The notes beneath the pieces were generated by a model, which searched no databases, was not told where the DNA came from, and saw only the letters and a list, made by a program, of their open reading frames with translations. 57,133 nt of DNA from an uncultured Anaerotruncus sp. (GTDB lineage: Bacteria > Bacillota > Clostridia > Oscillospirales > Ruminococcaceae), in the NCBI GenBank assembly GCA_944385965.1, contig CALWZG010000066.1:1-57133 (forward strand), given 5' to 3'. Position 1 is the stretch's first letter. Each line of letters starts with the position of its first letter. The translations under genes were made by a program, and so were the position numbers. Below, one piece after another: positions 34,378 through 42,413 of this stretch.

Positions 34378-35073
34378 TCAGTCCCCGCAGTTTTCCATTT
34401 CCCAAGCTTTCAGCGCCGCCAGCTGTTCAGGTGTATGGAACCAGTGTTCCCCCTGTTCCAGAACGGTCAGTTTCCCTTGATGATACTCCATAAATTTGTC
34501 TACCGTCTCTTTTGGGATGAGGGAATCCTGTCCGGCGTATAAAATGTGTATGGGACAATCCCAATTGTGAATTGGGTGTTCCCTCACATAGCAAAGATAC
34601 TTCCAGGACAAGGTTTGTCCGAAGGAGGTGGGGATTTCTCCCTGCTCCTGAAGCTGGGCCTCGGTCACATTGGCCCAGCCCATCATATCCAGAATCACCC
34701 GCTCCAGATTGAGGATAGGGGATACCAGCAAGGCCCGCTCCGGGCTTGGCAGGGAGAGCATCCCAAAATAAGCGCCAATGCTGTTGGCCCGAACGGAGAT
34801 GGACCCCCAGCGGCTTTTCATAAAGTCCAGCACCTGTTTTAATTCCAAGTCCACCACCCAAGGTACCAGAACCTCACCGGAATTTTTGCGCTGGCCATGC
34901 TCCGGAAGGTCTATGGCCAGCACCTGCTGGCCTTTGGGACAGACAATCTCCCCAAATCGCTCCCCTTCCTCTTTACAGCCCGACTGCCCATGGAGAAAAA
35001 GCCAAACCTCATTGGAAGGGGCCCCATATAAAACCGCCGGAATGGCACCGATGGAGAAGGTTTCCAGTTTCAT
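34378..35073 (-). CDS. Alpha/beta hydrolase
   Basis: A 231-residue alpha/beta hydrolase with HGQSG as the oxyanion loop, ANSIGAYFG (elbow serine near residue 98), AGQDSLIP with the likely acid and EHWFH with the catalytic histidine. There is no signal peptide. It is probably a cytoplasmic esterase or thioesterase of unknown substrate. GCGGGAA is a modest ribosome binding site. It may be cotranscribed with the EFR1-type gene 53 bases downstream. Confidence 0.88.
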   Translation of the reverse strand: MKLETFSIGAIPAVLYGAPSNEVWLFLHGQSGCKEEGERFGEIVCPKGQQVLAIDLPEHGQRKNSGEVLVPWVVDLELKQVLDFMKSRWGSISVRANSIGAYFGMLSLPSPERALLVSPILNLERVILDMMGWANVTEAQLQEQGEIPTSFGQTLSWKYLCYVREHPIHNWDCPIHILYAGQDSLIPKETVDKFMEYHQGKLTVLEQGEHWFHTPEQLAALKAWEMENCGD

Positions 35074-35235
35074 TTCCCGCTACCGCCTTTATCCATATTT
35101 CAGAGAAAAAGCTGCCTTTCCTCTTTTGTGTTATTAGGATACCATATTTCCACCTTTATAACAACGAACTGGGCATAGCTTCTGAGTTTCCATTCTCTGG
35201 GACATGGATTTTCAACAGGAATGAGCGGCAGAGAT

Positions 35236-35823
35236 TTATCCATTTTGGTCGGTGGGGCATCCAATGAGGAATCCCACACAACCAGAAACAAAATCTCTGA
35301 ATTGAACCACGGTGGCATTCACCGAGTCGGACTGGGCTATATTATAATCCCCAAAAGGCCAGTGCCGCATTACAATCAAGGTAAGCAGACAGAAAAGGCC
35401 TATCCCTGTGGCCGCCATAACCTGTAATCGGTAGCCGCTTGTGGGGGGCTGGGAGGGCGCTTCCAACTCATTTAACTGGGCGCCCCCTGTTTCCATGGAG
35501 GATGGCTCCACAGTAAAGCCAATTTGATTTTTAGGCCCGGTGTCAGCCACTTTATCTGCCGCCGGTTCTATAATGCGCGGGCCTTCCCCAAGAGATGCCT
35601 TGGTCTGAGCAGAAGGACGCCCCACAAAGTTGGCGCTTAAAAAATATCCAAAAATAGCGGCGGCGGAAGTACGTACAATCACATCTATATCCCCAGACAG
35701 GGCATTGGCGGTTTGGGGAAAAAAGATGGTGTAGGCGGATTGAAGCATCAAAATCACCATAAAAAGGAGCAAGCTTTTGTCCACAGGGTGAATGTTAGCC
35801 AAGGGACTTTTCTTGGTTTTCAT
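35236..35823 (-). CDS. Unrecognised membrane protein
   Basis: 195 residues with hydrophobic helices at about 17-35, 48-68 and 133-152 and a weaker C-terminal one. A Pro/Glu/Gly-rich, probably extracytoplasmic or cytoplasmic loop of 60 residues separates helices two and three. No catalytic motif. I do not recognise the family. The ATG has only a G-rich stretch upstream. It is monocistronic. Confidence 0.7.
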   Translation of the reverse strand: MKTKKSPLANIHPVDKSLLLFMVILMLQSAYTIFFPQTANALSGDIDVIVRTSAAAIFGYFLSANFVGRPSAQTKASLGEGPRIIEPAADKVADTGPKNQIGFTVEPSSMETGGAQLNELEAPSQPPTSGYRLQVMAATGIGLFCLLTLIVMRHWPFGDYNIAQSDSVNATVVQFRDFVSGCVGFLIGCPTDQNG

Positions 35824-36027
35824 AACCCATGCCCCCTTCTCTGTGGAAGTCTTTACCTGTGGATAAATTACACCTTGGTTTGTTTCTCAGAAATAACCAG
35901 ACCATTTTGTCAACACCCTTCCTTAAAAATAAATTTTATCAGGGTTCTCCCATGACAGCCCCTCCCCTTGGCATTATTTTATGACCTTTTTTATTTTTCG
36001 GTGACAAAATACCAAAGGGAAAGACGG

Positions 36028-36058
36028 TTGTGATACATCTCATGGTTTATTTTATAAT
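36028..36058 (+). promoter_or_regulatory. Possible promoter of the DUF4291 gene
   Basis: TTGTGA (36028-36033), 19 bases, TATAAT (36053-36058). The spacer is long, so the -35 box is uncertain. Confidence 0.35.
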
Positions 36059-36076
36059 AGAAAGAAGCTGGTTTTT

Positions 36077-36643
36077 ATGGAGCCATTTCACCAAATCCGA
36101 GGGGTCTTTACCCATAACTGGATTCAGGTATATCAGGCCTATTCCCCTGTCATCGCTCAGGAGGCTGTTGAGCGGGGGCAGTTTGGGCCTCATTTCAAGA
36201 TGGACCGGATGACCTGGATAAAACCTTCCTTTCTTTGGATGATGTACCGATGCGGCTGGGCCCAAAAGGAAGGCCAGGAACGGGTATTGGCCATCCGTCT
36301 GCGGCGGGATGCTTTTGACCAGCTTGTGCGGCAGGCTGTTCCCTCCAGTTACTCGGGCCAGAGTGGCTGGACCTATGAGGAATGGAAAGAGAGGGTTCAA
36401 ACCTCCCAGGTCCGCTGTCAATGGGACCCGGAACGAGATTTGAACGGCAATCCCCTGCCCTATCGTTCCCTTCAGCTGGGTCTGCGCCGGGAGGCGGTTT
36501 ATGGGTATGTCCATGACTGGACTGTGTCTATTGAGGACCTGACAGATTATGTCCGGGAGCTGGACCTGCGCCGCCAAAAAGGGGAAAATATTGCCTCCCT
36601 GCTTCCCCAGGAGCGGCCTTATCCCTTGGAGTGCCTGCCTTGA
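36077..36643 (+). CDS. DUF4291 protein
   Basis: 188 residues. The hallmark MTWIKPSFLWMMYRCGWA at about residues 44-61 and VYQAYSP near the N-terminus identify DUF4291, a widespread family of unknown function found in bacteria and eukaryotes. There is no signal peptide or membrane helix. The ATG at 36077 lacks a strong ribosome binding site, but the N-terminal QIRGVF segment matches where the family normally begins. It lies upstream of trmL, which has its own promoter. Confidence 0.88.
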   Translation: MEPFHQIRGVFTHNWIQVYQAYSPVIAQEAVERGQFGPHFKMDRMTWIKPSFLWMMYRCGWAQKEGQERVLAIRLRRDAFDQLVRQAVPSSYSGQSGWTYEEWKERVQTSQVRCQWDPERDLNGNPLPYRSLQLGLRREAVYGYVHDWTVSIEDLTDYVRELDLRRQKGENIASLLPQERPYPLECLP

Positions 36644-36678
36644 GCGGGGGTATCCCTGAAATTTTTGTGCCCCGCAAG

Positions 36679-36707
36679 TTGACGAAGTGTTTTGGGAATG
36701 TTATAGT
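36679..36707 (+). promoter_or_regulatory. Putative promoter of trmL
   Basis: TTGACG (36679-36684), 17 bases, TATAGT (36702-36707), 37 bases before trmL. Confidence 0.7.
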
Positions 36708-36743
36708 TAAATCATCTATCTTGCATGAGGGGAGAAGTTTCCC

Positions 36744-37250
36744 ATGTCCCAGTTAAATATTGTTCTTGTAGAGCCTCAAATTCCCCAGAACGCGGGTAAT
36801 ATCGCCCGCACCTGCGCCGCCACAGGGGCCCGTCTGCATCTGGTGGGGCCTATGGGATTTGTGGTCACCGACGCCAAACTCAAACGGGCTGGACTGGACT
36901 ATTGGCGTCTGCTGGACATCACCTATTATGATGGGCTGGAGGATTTTTTCCAGCGCAACCAAGGGGAATTTTTTTACTTTACCACAAAAGCCCGCCACAT
37001 CTATACAGAGCCTTCCTATCCTGACAAGTGCTATCTGTTTTTTGGCCGGGAGGACGCGGGACTTCCAGAGTCCCTGCTGTACGAGAATCCCCAGCGCTGC
37101 GTCCGTCTGCCCATGATTGAGGGAGCCAGAAGCCTGAACCTGTCCAATACGGTGGCGATTGGGGTTTATGAGGTACTCAGACAGTGGAATTTCCCCCAGC
37201 TTCAGAATTTTGGGAACCTGACAAAATATGACTGGGACCATATCCAATAA
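36744..37250 (+). CDS. trmL: tRNA (cytidine(34)-2'-O)-methyltransferase
   Basis: A 168-residue SPOUT methyltransferase that methylates the 2'-OH of the wobble base C34 or cmnm5U34 of tRNA-Leu with S-adenosylmethionine. N-terminal PQIPQNAGNIARTCAATGA is characteristic, and FFGREDAGLP with RLPMIEGARSLNLSNTVAI forms the deep trefoil knot that binds AdoMet. The length is that of the family. GAGGGGAGAA precedes the ATG. Confidence 0.95.
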   Translation: MSQLNIVLVEPQIPQNAGNIARTCAATGARLHLVGPMGFVVTDAKLKRAGLDYWRLLDITYYDGLEDFFQRNQGEFFYFTTKARHIYTEPSYPDKCYLFFGREDAGLPESLLYENPQRCVRLPMIEGARSLNLSNTVAIGVYEVLRQWNFPQLQNFGNLTKYDWDHIQ

Positions 37251-37282
37251 AAGGCCCACCCTTAAAAATTTATGGAATCCAC

Positions 37283-37302
37283 CCGATGTTTAAAATCATC
37301 GG
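37283..37302 (+). repeat. Small inverted repeat before the DegV gene
   Basis: CCGATG (37283-37288), eight bases, CATCGG (37297-37302), just upstream of the ribosome binding site. Possible leader hairpin or operator. Confidence 0.4.
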
Positions 37303-37317
37303 CCTATGGAGGTTATT

Positions 37318-38247
37318 ATGTCCAAAAAAAACACAGATGAAAAAATTCTTCTTATGACCGACTCGGCTTGCGACATTCCGGATGAGGACCTTTCCGCTGG
37401 GGGAATTGTCATGCTGCCCATCCCCATCGCCATTGATGGAAAGGGCTATTTGGAGCGGGTAGACTTCACCATTCCTGAGTTCTATCAAAGGCTGGCCGCC
37501 TCCAAGGAGCTGCCTGTCACAAGCCATATCCTTTCCATCACCTATCAGCAGGCCTATGAGGACGCTTATCAGCAGGGATATACCCATATCATCAACACCA
37601 CCATCACCTCAAAAGGCTCCAACATGTTCCAGGCGGCGGTGCAGGCCAAAAAGATGTTCTATGAGGAACACCCTGAGGCAAAAGACACCTGCCAGATTTT
37701 TGTTTTGGATTCCGGAACCTACACCTTAGGATACGGGTACCCCATTCTGGAGGCCAGCAAGCTGATTCGCTCCGGTGCCGCCGCCCAGGAGATTGTGGCT
37801 TATCTGGATGACTTCTATTCCTGCGTGGAAATCTATTTCGCCGCTTATTCTCTGGAGTACGCCAAGAAATCCGGACGGATTCCCGCCGCCTCCGCCTTTG
37901 TGGGGGATGTGCTGGGTCTGCGGCCTATCATCTCCATCATCGACGGAAAAACTACGGTGGTGGAAAAGGTCCGGGGAGACAAAAACGTGGTTCCCCATAT
38001 TGTGGCCCAGGCACTGGACCATATTCCCGATAAAAAGGCCCCTTATGGGGTGGTTTACGGGGCGGTGGAAAGCTACCGGGACGAGATGCTCAAAGAGGCT
38101 GGAAAGAAATTCGGCCATGCACCCAAAGCGGTGATGCAGGTGGGTGCGGCCATCACCATCAACTCCGGGCCAAAGGTAGTGGGCATTGTGGTCCGGGGGG
38201 CCAAGCGAGTGAATACCCGGGCCAGGGAGCAGGATTACGAGAACTGA
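37318..38247 (+). CDS. DegV family (fatty-acid binding) protein
   Basis: A 309-residue DegV protein. LMTDSACDIPD at the N-terminus and TTITSKGSNMFQ near residue 95 are the fatty-acid-binding signatures. Characterised relatives (FakB) hand a bound fatty acid to the FakA kinase; FakA is not in the window. ATG at 37318 follows TGGAGG at 37307-37312. It lies 67 bases after trmL without an obvious promoter and is closed by a strong terminator, so the two may be cotranscribed. Confidence 0.93.
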   Translation: MSKKNTDEKILLMTDSACDIPDEDLSAGGIVMLPIPIAIDGKGYLERVDFTIPEFYQRLAASKELPVTSHILSITYQQAYEDAYQQGYTHIINTTITSKGSNMFQAAVQAKKMFYEEHPEAKDTCQIFVLDSGTYTLGYGYPILEASKLIRSGAAAQEIVAYLDDFYSCVEIYFAAYSLEYAKKSGRIPAASAFVGDVLGLRPIISIIDGKTTVVEKVRGDKNVVPHIVAQALDHIPDKKAPYGVVYGAVESYRDEMLKEAGKKFGHAPKAVMQVGAAITINSGPKVVGIVVRGAKRVNTRAREQDYEN

Positions 38248-38300
38248 TTCCGTCCTCTCGACCTTCCATTAAAATACCTGATTCTCGCTTTGCATGATAA

Positions 38301-38336
38301 AAGGCGGTCCCCCAATCATGGGGGCCGCCTTTTTTT
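38301..38336. terminator. Bidirectional terminator after degV
   Basis: A 12-bp stem (from 38301, one G-T pair) is followed by a run of T residues to 38336. The minus strand has TTTTA after the stem, serving the SMI1/KNR4 gene. Confidence 0.88.
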
Positions 38337-38344
38337 GATTTCTG

Positions 38345-39064
38345 TCACACCGAAAATATAGAAAGGGTCTTTTCATTTAACAGATAGATTCCCAAGATTC
38401 CCTCGTCCTCATCCCAAAAGGTACGAATCCAGTTGCTTTGGAAGGGTGCTTTTTCAGGCAGGAGGGCTTTGGTATCCACCTGATGGCTGCTGAAAAATTC
38501 CTGGATTTGTTTTGGGTCCTCCAGAGTTTTGTCCGCATCATAAACCAGGCACTCCCAAAACATGGACAGCAGGAAAGACTCCGCTGTATTTGAAACCAGC
38601 TTCCATTCAAACCAGCTGTCGTCGGTGGTCATATAAACCGGGGGATTGTCCATCCCTAAATCCTCCACCCGGAACCCCGCATTCCAAACCCCTTGATTTT
38701 CTGCCCAAATCACCAGATAATTGCCGGTCACCTGGCCCCACTGTTCTTTGGGAAGCTGAGAAATCCGGCGCAAGGGGTCCTCTGGTTTCATGGCTTCCAG
38801 CTCCTCTGGGGTCCACTCCTCTAAAAATTCCTCTATGATTTTATAGGAAAAGTGGATATCCCTGGGGGCGTTGAGGCTGTGCATCTCCTGATTCAAGGGA
38901 TCCTTGCCGCAGCGCAGCAGGTACTCCCGATAAACCGATGGTATCTGTATCCCCAGCCGCTTCTCCGCGTCCTGAACCTGCTGTTGGGAAAATCCCTTCA
39001 ACGGCTCCCCTTTTCTCCAGACCCGCAAAAATTCCTCTGGGCTGAGCTGATATTGCTTTTCCAT
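38345..39064 (-). CDS. SMI1/KNR4 (SUKH) family protein
   Basis: 239 residues. AEKRLGIQIPSVYREYLLRC at about residues 33-52 is the SMI1/KNR4 signature, followed by the aromatic-rich WEC and DDSWFEWKLV segments of SUKH proteins. The family is best known for immunity proteins against polymorphic toxins and contact-dependent nucleases, though not all members do this. No toxin gene lies next to it, so it is an orphan here. It has no signal peptide. A GCGGGA stretch before the ATG is a weak ribosome binding site. Confidence 0.8.
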   Translation of the reverse strand: MEKQYQLSPEEFLRVWRKGEPLKGFSQQQVQDAEKRLGIQIPSVYREYLLRCGKDPLNQEMHSLNAPRDIHFSYKIIEEFLEEWTPEELEAMKPEDPLRRISQLPKEQWGQVTGNYLVIWAENQGVWNAGFRVEDLGMDNPPVYMTTDDSWFEWKLVSNTAESFLLSMFWECLVYDADKTLEDPKQIQEFFSSHQVDTKALLPEKAPFQSNWIRTFWDEDEGILGIYLLNEKTLSIFSV

Positions 39065-39181
39065 TCCCGCACTTCCAATCCTCTTGATTCGAAAACCTTC
39101 CTGGTTTTCCTTTTTTATTTTACCAGCCTCCCTGTCCCTTATTTGGGACTTTATCCCATAGACAAAGGTATTTTTGGGGCT

Positions 39182-39661
39182 TTAATAGGTGAGGGTATTT
39201 GTAAAGCAGACGATGCCCTGCGGGGTCACATCCACAATTCCATAGGTGGGACCGCTGCTTCCCGGGGCGCCTATGCTGCCGGGGTTCATCAGGTGGATGC
39301 CCTCCTGATAATCCACCAAAGGGGTGTGGGTATGTCCGAACAGGATCACATTGGCGCCCCTTTGTTTGCCAGCCTGTATTAAATCATACAGCCCATACTT
39401 TACGTTATATACATATCCATGGGTATAGAAAATTTTGGCTTGTCCAACGCTGAGACAATCCTCCAGGGGCTGGTCTGAGGAGAAATCACAATTTCCCCGC
39501 ACCTGCAAAAAATTCCGCTCAGGATATAACTCCTGTATCTGCCCCCATTCCCGCAGGCCATCTCCCAGATGGAGATACAGGTCGGCTTTCGGATGCTTTT
39601 TCATAACCTCCTGCAAGGAAAAAAAATCCTGATGGCTGTCAGATACCACCACCACGCGCAT
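39182..39661 (-). CDS. YfcE/MJ0936-type metallophosphoesterase
   Basis: 159 residues with the complete calcineurin-like metal-binding set: DSHQ at about 8-11, HLGDG near 31-35, RGNCD near 55-59, HG near 80 and GHTHTP near 109-114. Homologues are Mn-dependent phosphodiesterases of unknown physiological substrate. CAAGGAGGCC lies just before the ATG region (AAGGAGGCCTTT on the minus strand). It stands alone. Confidence 0.93.
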   Translation of the reverse strand: MRVVVVSDSHQDFFSLQEVMKKHPKADLYLHLGDGLREWGQIQELYPERNFLQVRGNCDFSSDQPLEDCLSVGQAKIFYTHGYVYNVKYGLYDLIQAGKQRGANVILFGHTHTPLVDYQEGIHLMNPGSIGAPGSSGPTYGIVDVTPQGIVCFTNTLTY

Positions 39662-39770
39662 AAAGGCCTCCTTTTGCCCACAACCATCTCCGGTGGGCTG
39701 TCACAAAGTTTTTCATATCCGCTATAAATATAACATATAAATGAATCAATGGAAACAGGCGGTGACAAAA

Positions 39771-40022
39771 TTGAATCAACAATTCAACCTTTCCCAAAAA
39801 CAAATGGAGCTGCTCATGTCCCTGGCCAGCAAAAAAATGGGCAAAAATCCCGAACAAATGCGTCAGCAGCTGCAATCCGGGGATTTGCAGGGGCTTCTGG
39901 GGGGGCTTCCCCAAGGACAGCAGCAGCGCATCCAACAGCTGATGAACGACCCCGCCGCCATTCAGCAGCTGATTTCCAACCCCAAAGTACAGCAGCTGCT
40001 GCAAGGGCTGATGGGGAAATAA
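39771..40022 (+). CDS. Small Gln-rich protein, first gene of a three-gene unit
   Basis: 83 residues from TTG 39771, which follows AGGCGGTGA (39757-39765). An in-frame ATG at 39741 would add ten codons but has no ribosome binding site. The protein is helical and rich in Gln, Leu and Met, with repeated QQL/LQG-type patterns, and no cysteine. It carries the low-complexity look of a small structural or regulatory protein. The downstream genes follow with gaps of 35 and -4 bases, so all three are cotranscribed. Function unknown. Confidence 0.75.
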   Translation: MNQQFNLSQKQMELLMSLASKKMGKNPEQMRQQLQSGDLQGLLGGLPQGQQQRIQQLMNDPAAIQQLISNPKVQQLLQGLMGK

Positions 40023-40057
40023 GGGCCCTGCCCAATAACACAGGAGGCATGATCCAT

Positions 40058-40561
40058 ATGGATGATTTAAATTCCACCTTGGCTTCCATCCTTGGCGACC
40101 CCGGCAAGATGGAACAGCTTCGACAGCTGGCCCAATCCTTAGGGCTTAATACCGGCGGAGGGGAAAGCCCGGCTTCCCAGTCCCAAGGGTTCTCCGGCCA
40201 AGGCTCTGGACAGGGAACAGGCGGTTTTGACCCCTCCATGATTGCTTCTGTATTTCAAAATTTGAACGCTGGCGGTTCCGCTGCCCCACAGAACACCTCT
40301 GGTTCGGATGGTTCCTCAGATGGGGCTGGTACTTTGGGCAATCTTGGAAAGCTGGCGGGGGTTATGAGCGCCTTCAACAGTCAGGGGGACAAAAATGTCC
40401 AGCTTCTCCGCTCCCTCAAGCCCCATTTTTCCCCCGCCCGAGCCAGTCGGGTGGATGATGCTGTTCGGATTATGATGCTGATGAAGGCGTGGCCCACCCT
40501 CCGTGACAGCGGCCTGCTGGGCAGCCTGGGGAACCTGTTTGGAGGTGGCAACGGAAAATGA
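40058..40561 (+). CDS. Unknown Gly/Ser-rich protein, second gene of the unit
   Basis: 167 residues from ATG 40058, ten bases after AGGAGG. A short helical N-terminus (MDDLNSTLASILGDPGKM), a Gly/Ser/Gln-rich linker of about 60 residues, a helical block with RSLKPHFSPARASRVDDAV and a Gly-rich end. The helical block is likely the functional core. No signal peptide. Its stop overlaps the third gene's start (ATGA). Confidence 0.78.
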   Translation: MDDLNSTLASILGDPGKMEQLRQLAQSLGLNTGGGESPASQSQGFSGQGSGQGTGGFDPSMIASVFQNLNAGGSAAPQNTSGSDGSSDGAGTLGNLGKLAGVMSAFNSQGDKNVQLLRSLKPHFSPARASRVDDAVRIMMLMKAWPTLRDSGLLGSLGNLFGGGNGK

Positions 40562-40971
40562 TGCGGTGGAACAGCACCAAAACATATACAGAGGAAGACA
40601 TTCTCCGCATGCAGCAGGAAGCGGTGAATCGTGTACATGAGTTTCAGCAGCGGACCCAGAGCTATTATGACACCCCGGTCATTGGAGAAATTCCCCAGCC
40701 GGTGGTTGAGGCTCAGTCCCATATTGTCCCAGAACCCACCAGCCCGGCCTACTCAGCTGACTTTGTTTCGGCTGGGGAGGGGGGCTTTTCCTCCCAGGCT
40801 TTGGCTGAGCCAGCCCAGATGAATCACCCCCAGGACCCAGTCCAGGGCCTGGCTGAGAAATTTGGGCTGGACAGCGAAACCTTGCTGATTCTGGGGCTGA
40901 TGTTCCTGCTTTACAATGAGAAAGCAGACCATTCCCTGCTCCTGGCGCTGGCCTATCTGCTGCTTTCCTAG
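40558..40971 (+). CDS. Unknown protein with C-terminal hydrophobic helix, third gene of the unit
   Basis: 137 residues. A charged, helical N-terminal third, a Pro-rich middle and a C-terminal hydrophobic stretch (LLILGLMFLLY and SLLLALAYLLL) that could anchor it in the membrane. The start is ATG 40558, coupled to the previous gene; the adjacent ATG at 40561 is an alternative. Not recognised beyond this. The arrangement suggests that the two preceding proteins work at the membrane with it. Confidence 0.75.
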   Translation: MMRWNSTKTYTEEDILRMQQEAVNRVHEFQQRTQSYYDTPVIGEIPQPVVEAQSHIVPEPTSPAYSADFVSAGEGGFSSQALAEPAQMNHPQDPVQGLAEKFGLDSETLLILGLMFLLYNEKADHSLLLALAYLLLS

Positions 40972-40999
40972 TCCAGCGGCCAATCCCATTTTAAAACGG

Positions 41000-41027
41000 A
41001 AAGGGGGACCTTCCTGGTCCCCTTTTC
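41000..41027. terminator. Terminator between convergent genes
   Basis: A 10-bp stem with one bulged G (AAAGGGGGACC at 41000-41010 with GGTCCCCTTT at 41016-41025) followed by T-rich sequence. Confidence 0.75.
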
Positions 41028-41064
41028 TCTTTCTTCCTAAATAGGACAAGTCCATCCCCCTGGG

Positions 41065-41880
41065 TCAAGCCTGTTCTGTTTCTTTTTCCTTTTCTTCTTC
41101 CGATTGAGCGGTCTGCTGAATCTCCTCGGTGGTTGTCAGCTCCTCCTTGGAGTTCTCCGTTCCCTCCGCCTGTTGGGCGGTATCCTCCTGCTGGTCAGGC
41201 GCTTTCATCTGGGAAGCTTCCTCGGTCAGCTCCTGGGCGTCTGCGGTCAGCTCCTGCTGGCTTCGCTCCAGATTGGCGATTCCCGTCTCCATCTGTTTCA
41301 GGGTGGCTTTGGCCCCCTCATTGGAGGAAGCGGTCAAAGTCCCCACATCCTCGGCGGACTCCTCAACCCAAGCGGCGGACCGTTTCAGTTCCGCTTTGGT
41401 CTGGCCCATTCTCTGGGAGGTCTGCAAATTGTCCTGGGCCTGGGCCAGCTTGGACATCTGAGCCGCATCCCGCTCCTCAGGAGTCATCTCCTCCTCTTTT
41501 TTGCCGTTCTTCTCCTGGGCTTCTTTCATGGCCTGCTGCTGTTTTTGCAGCATATAGTCCTGAATCTGCTGGTCAATTGCCTCCAGCTGCTTGTTAATTT
41601 CTTTGATTTGCACTTTGGAAGCCTCTCTGGCGGTGTCGCTGTCATAATTGTCGGTGAGCAGCTCCCTGCGCTGCTTCACCAAACGCTGGCGGTAATCGGT
41701 GATATTTTGCAGGAAATCATCCTGACCGCCTCCCTGTCTCACGGCCAAACGGCCCTCCCGGCTGATTTCCACCCGGTCGGAACGGGTGGCTTGAGCGGCG
41801 TTTTGCAGCACCTGGCCTCCGATACCCTTCATCTGAGGCTGAAACGCTTGAAAAACGCCTCCGATTCTTGTTACCTGCAT
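41065..41880 (-). CDS. Unknown coiled-coil protein with acidic Glu/Gln-rich tail
   Basis: 271 residues from ATG 41880 behind GAAGGGAG. An N-terminal segment includes SDRVEISREG (about 34-43), reminiscent of short motifs in flagellar FlgM-like proteins, but the rest does not resemble FlgM. Residues 55-220 are a long charged coiled coil with many Gln and Glu, and the last 50 residues are acidic low complexity. No signal peptide or membrane helix. It is divergent from darA across 209 bases. I cannot assign a function. Confidence 0.75.
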   Translation of the reverse strand: MQVTRIGGVFQAFQPQMKGIGGQVLQNAAQATRSDRVEISREGRLAVRQGGGQDDFLQNITDYRQRLVKQRRELLTDNYDSDTAREASKVQIKEINKQLEAIDQQIQDYMLQKQQQAMKEAQEKNGKKEEEMTPEERDAAQMSKLAQAQDNLQTSQRMGQTKAELKRSAAWVEESAEDVGTLTASSNEGAKATLKQMETGIANLERSQQELTADAQELTEEASQMKAPDQQEDTAQQAEGTENSKEELTTTEEIQQTAQSEEEKEKETEQA

Positions 41881-42089
41881 CCTCAAAACTCCCTTCATCA
41901 ACATTGGTGATGCCCTTTGTTTATTTAATCGTAACTTCAACTGGAAAAACAAGGGGGTTTCCTTCTCCAAAAGGGGCTGTTTCAAGCCATCCTGTCAAAA
42001 AAGTCTGGAAATCCCTCCTGAAATATGATAAAATGGGACTATATTATTTGAGCCTGCTTTTCAGCAGGATTCTATTGGGAGGTCTTTTC

Positions 42090-42413
42090 ATGAAACTGAT
42101 TTTTGCGATCGTATCCAACGACGACAGCTCCAAGGTCTCCAAAGAGCTGACCAAAAACCGGTTCTCGGTGACCCGTCTGGCCACCACCGGCGGTTTCTTG
42201 ATGGCGGGCAATACCACCTTTCTCATTGGTACAGAGGACGACAAGGTGGATGAGGTAATTTCCATCATCGGCACCCACTCCAAACGGCGCACCCAGATGG
42301 TTCCTTCCTCCGCCTCCTATGGGGTGGGTATGTATACCTCCTTCCCGGTAGAGGTGCAGGTGGGGGGCGCCATCGTCTTTGTCACCAACATTGAGCGGTT
42401 TGAGAAGCTTTGA
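42090..42413 (+). CDS. darA: Cyclic-di-AMP receptor protein DarA
   Basis: A 107-residue PII-like protein (YaaQ/PstA/DarA) that binds cyclic di-AMP. The N-terminal IFAIVSNDDSSKVSKELT, the central LATTGGFLMAGNTTFLIG and C-terminal VGGAIVFVTNIERFEK are diagnostic. The trimer binds the dinucleotide between subunits; downstream targets are not well established. GGGAGGT precedes the ATG at 42090. Its stop overlaps the holB start (TGATG), as in other Firmicutes where darA and holB are neighbours. YaaR, which lies between them in Bacillus, is absent. Confidence 0.95.
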   Translation: MKLIFAIVSNDDSSKVSKELTKNRFSVTRLATTGGFLMAGNTTFLIGTEDDKVDEVISIIGTHSKRRTQMVPSSASYGVGMYTSFPVEVQVGGAIVFVTNIERFEKL

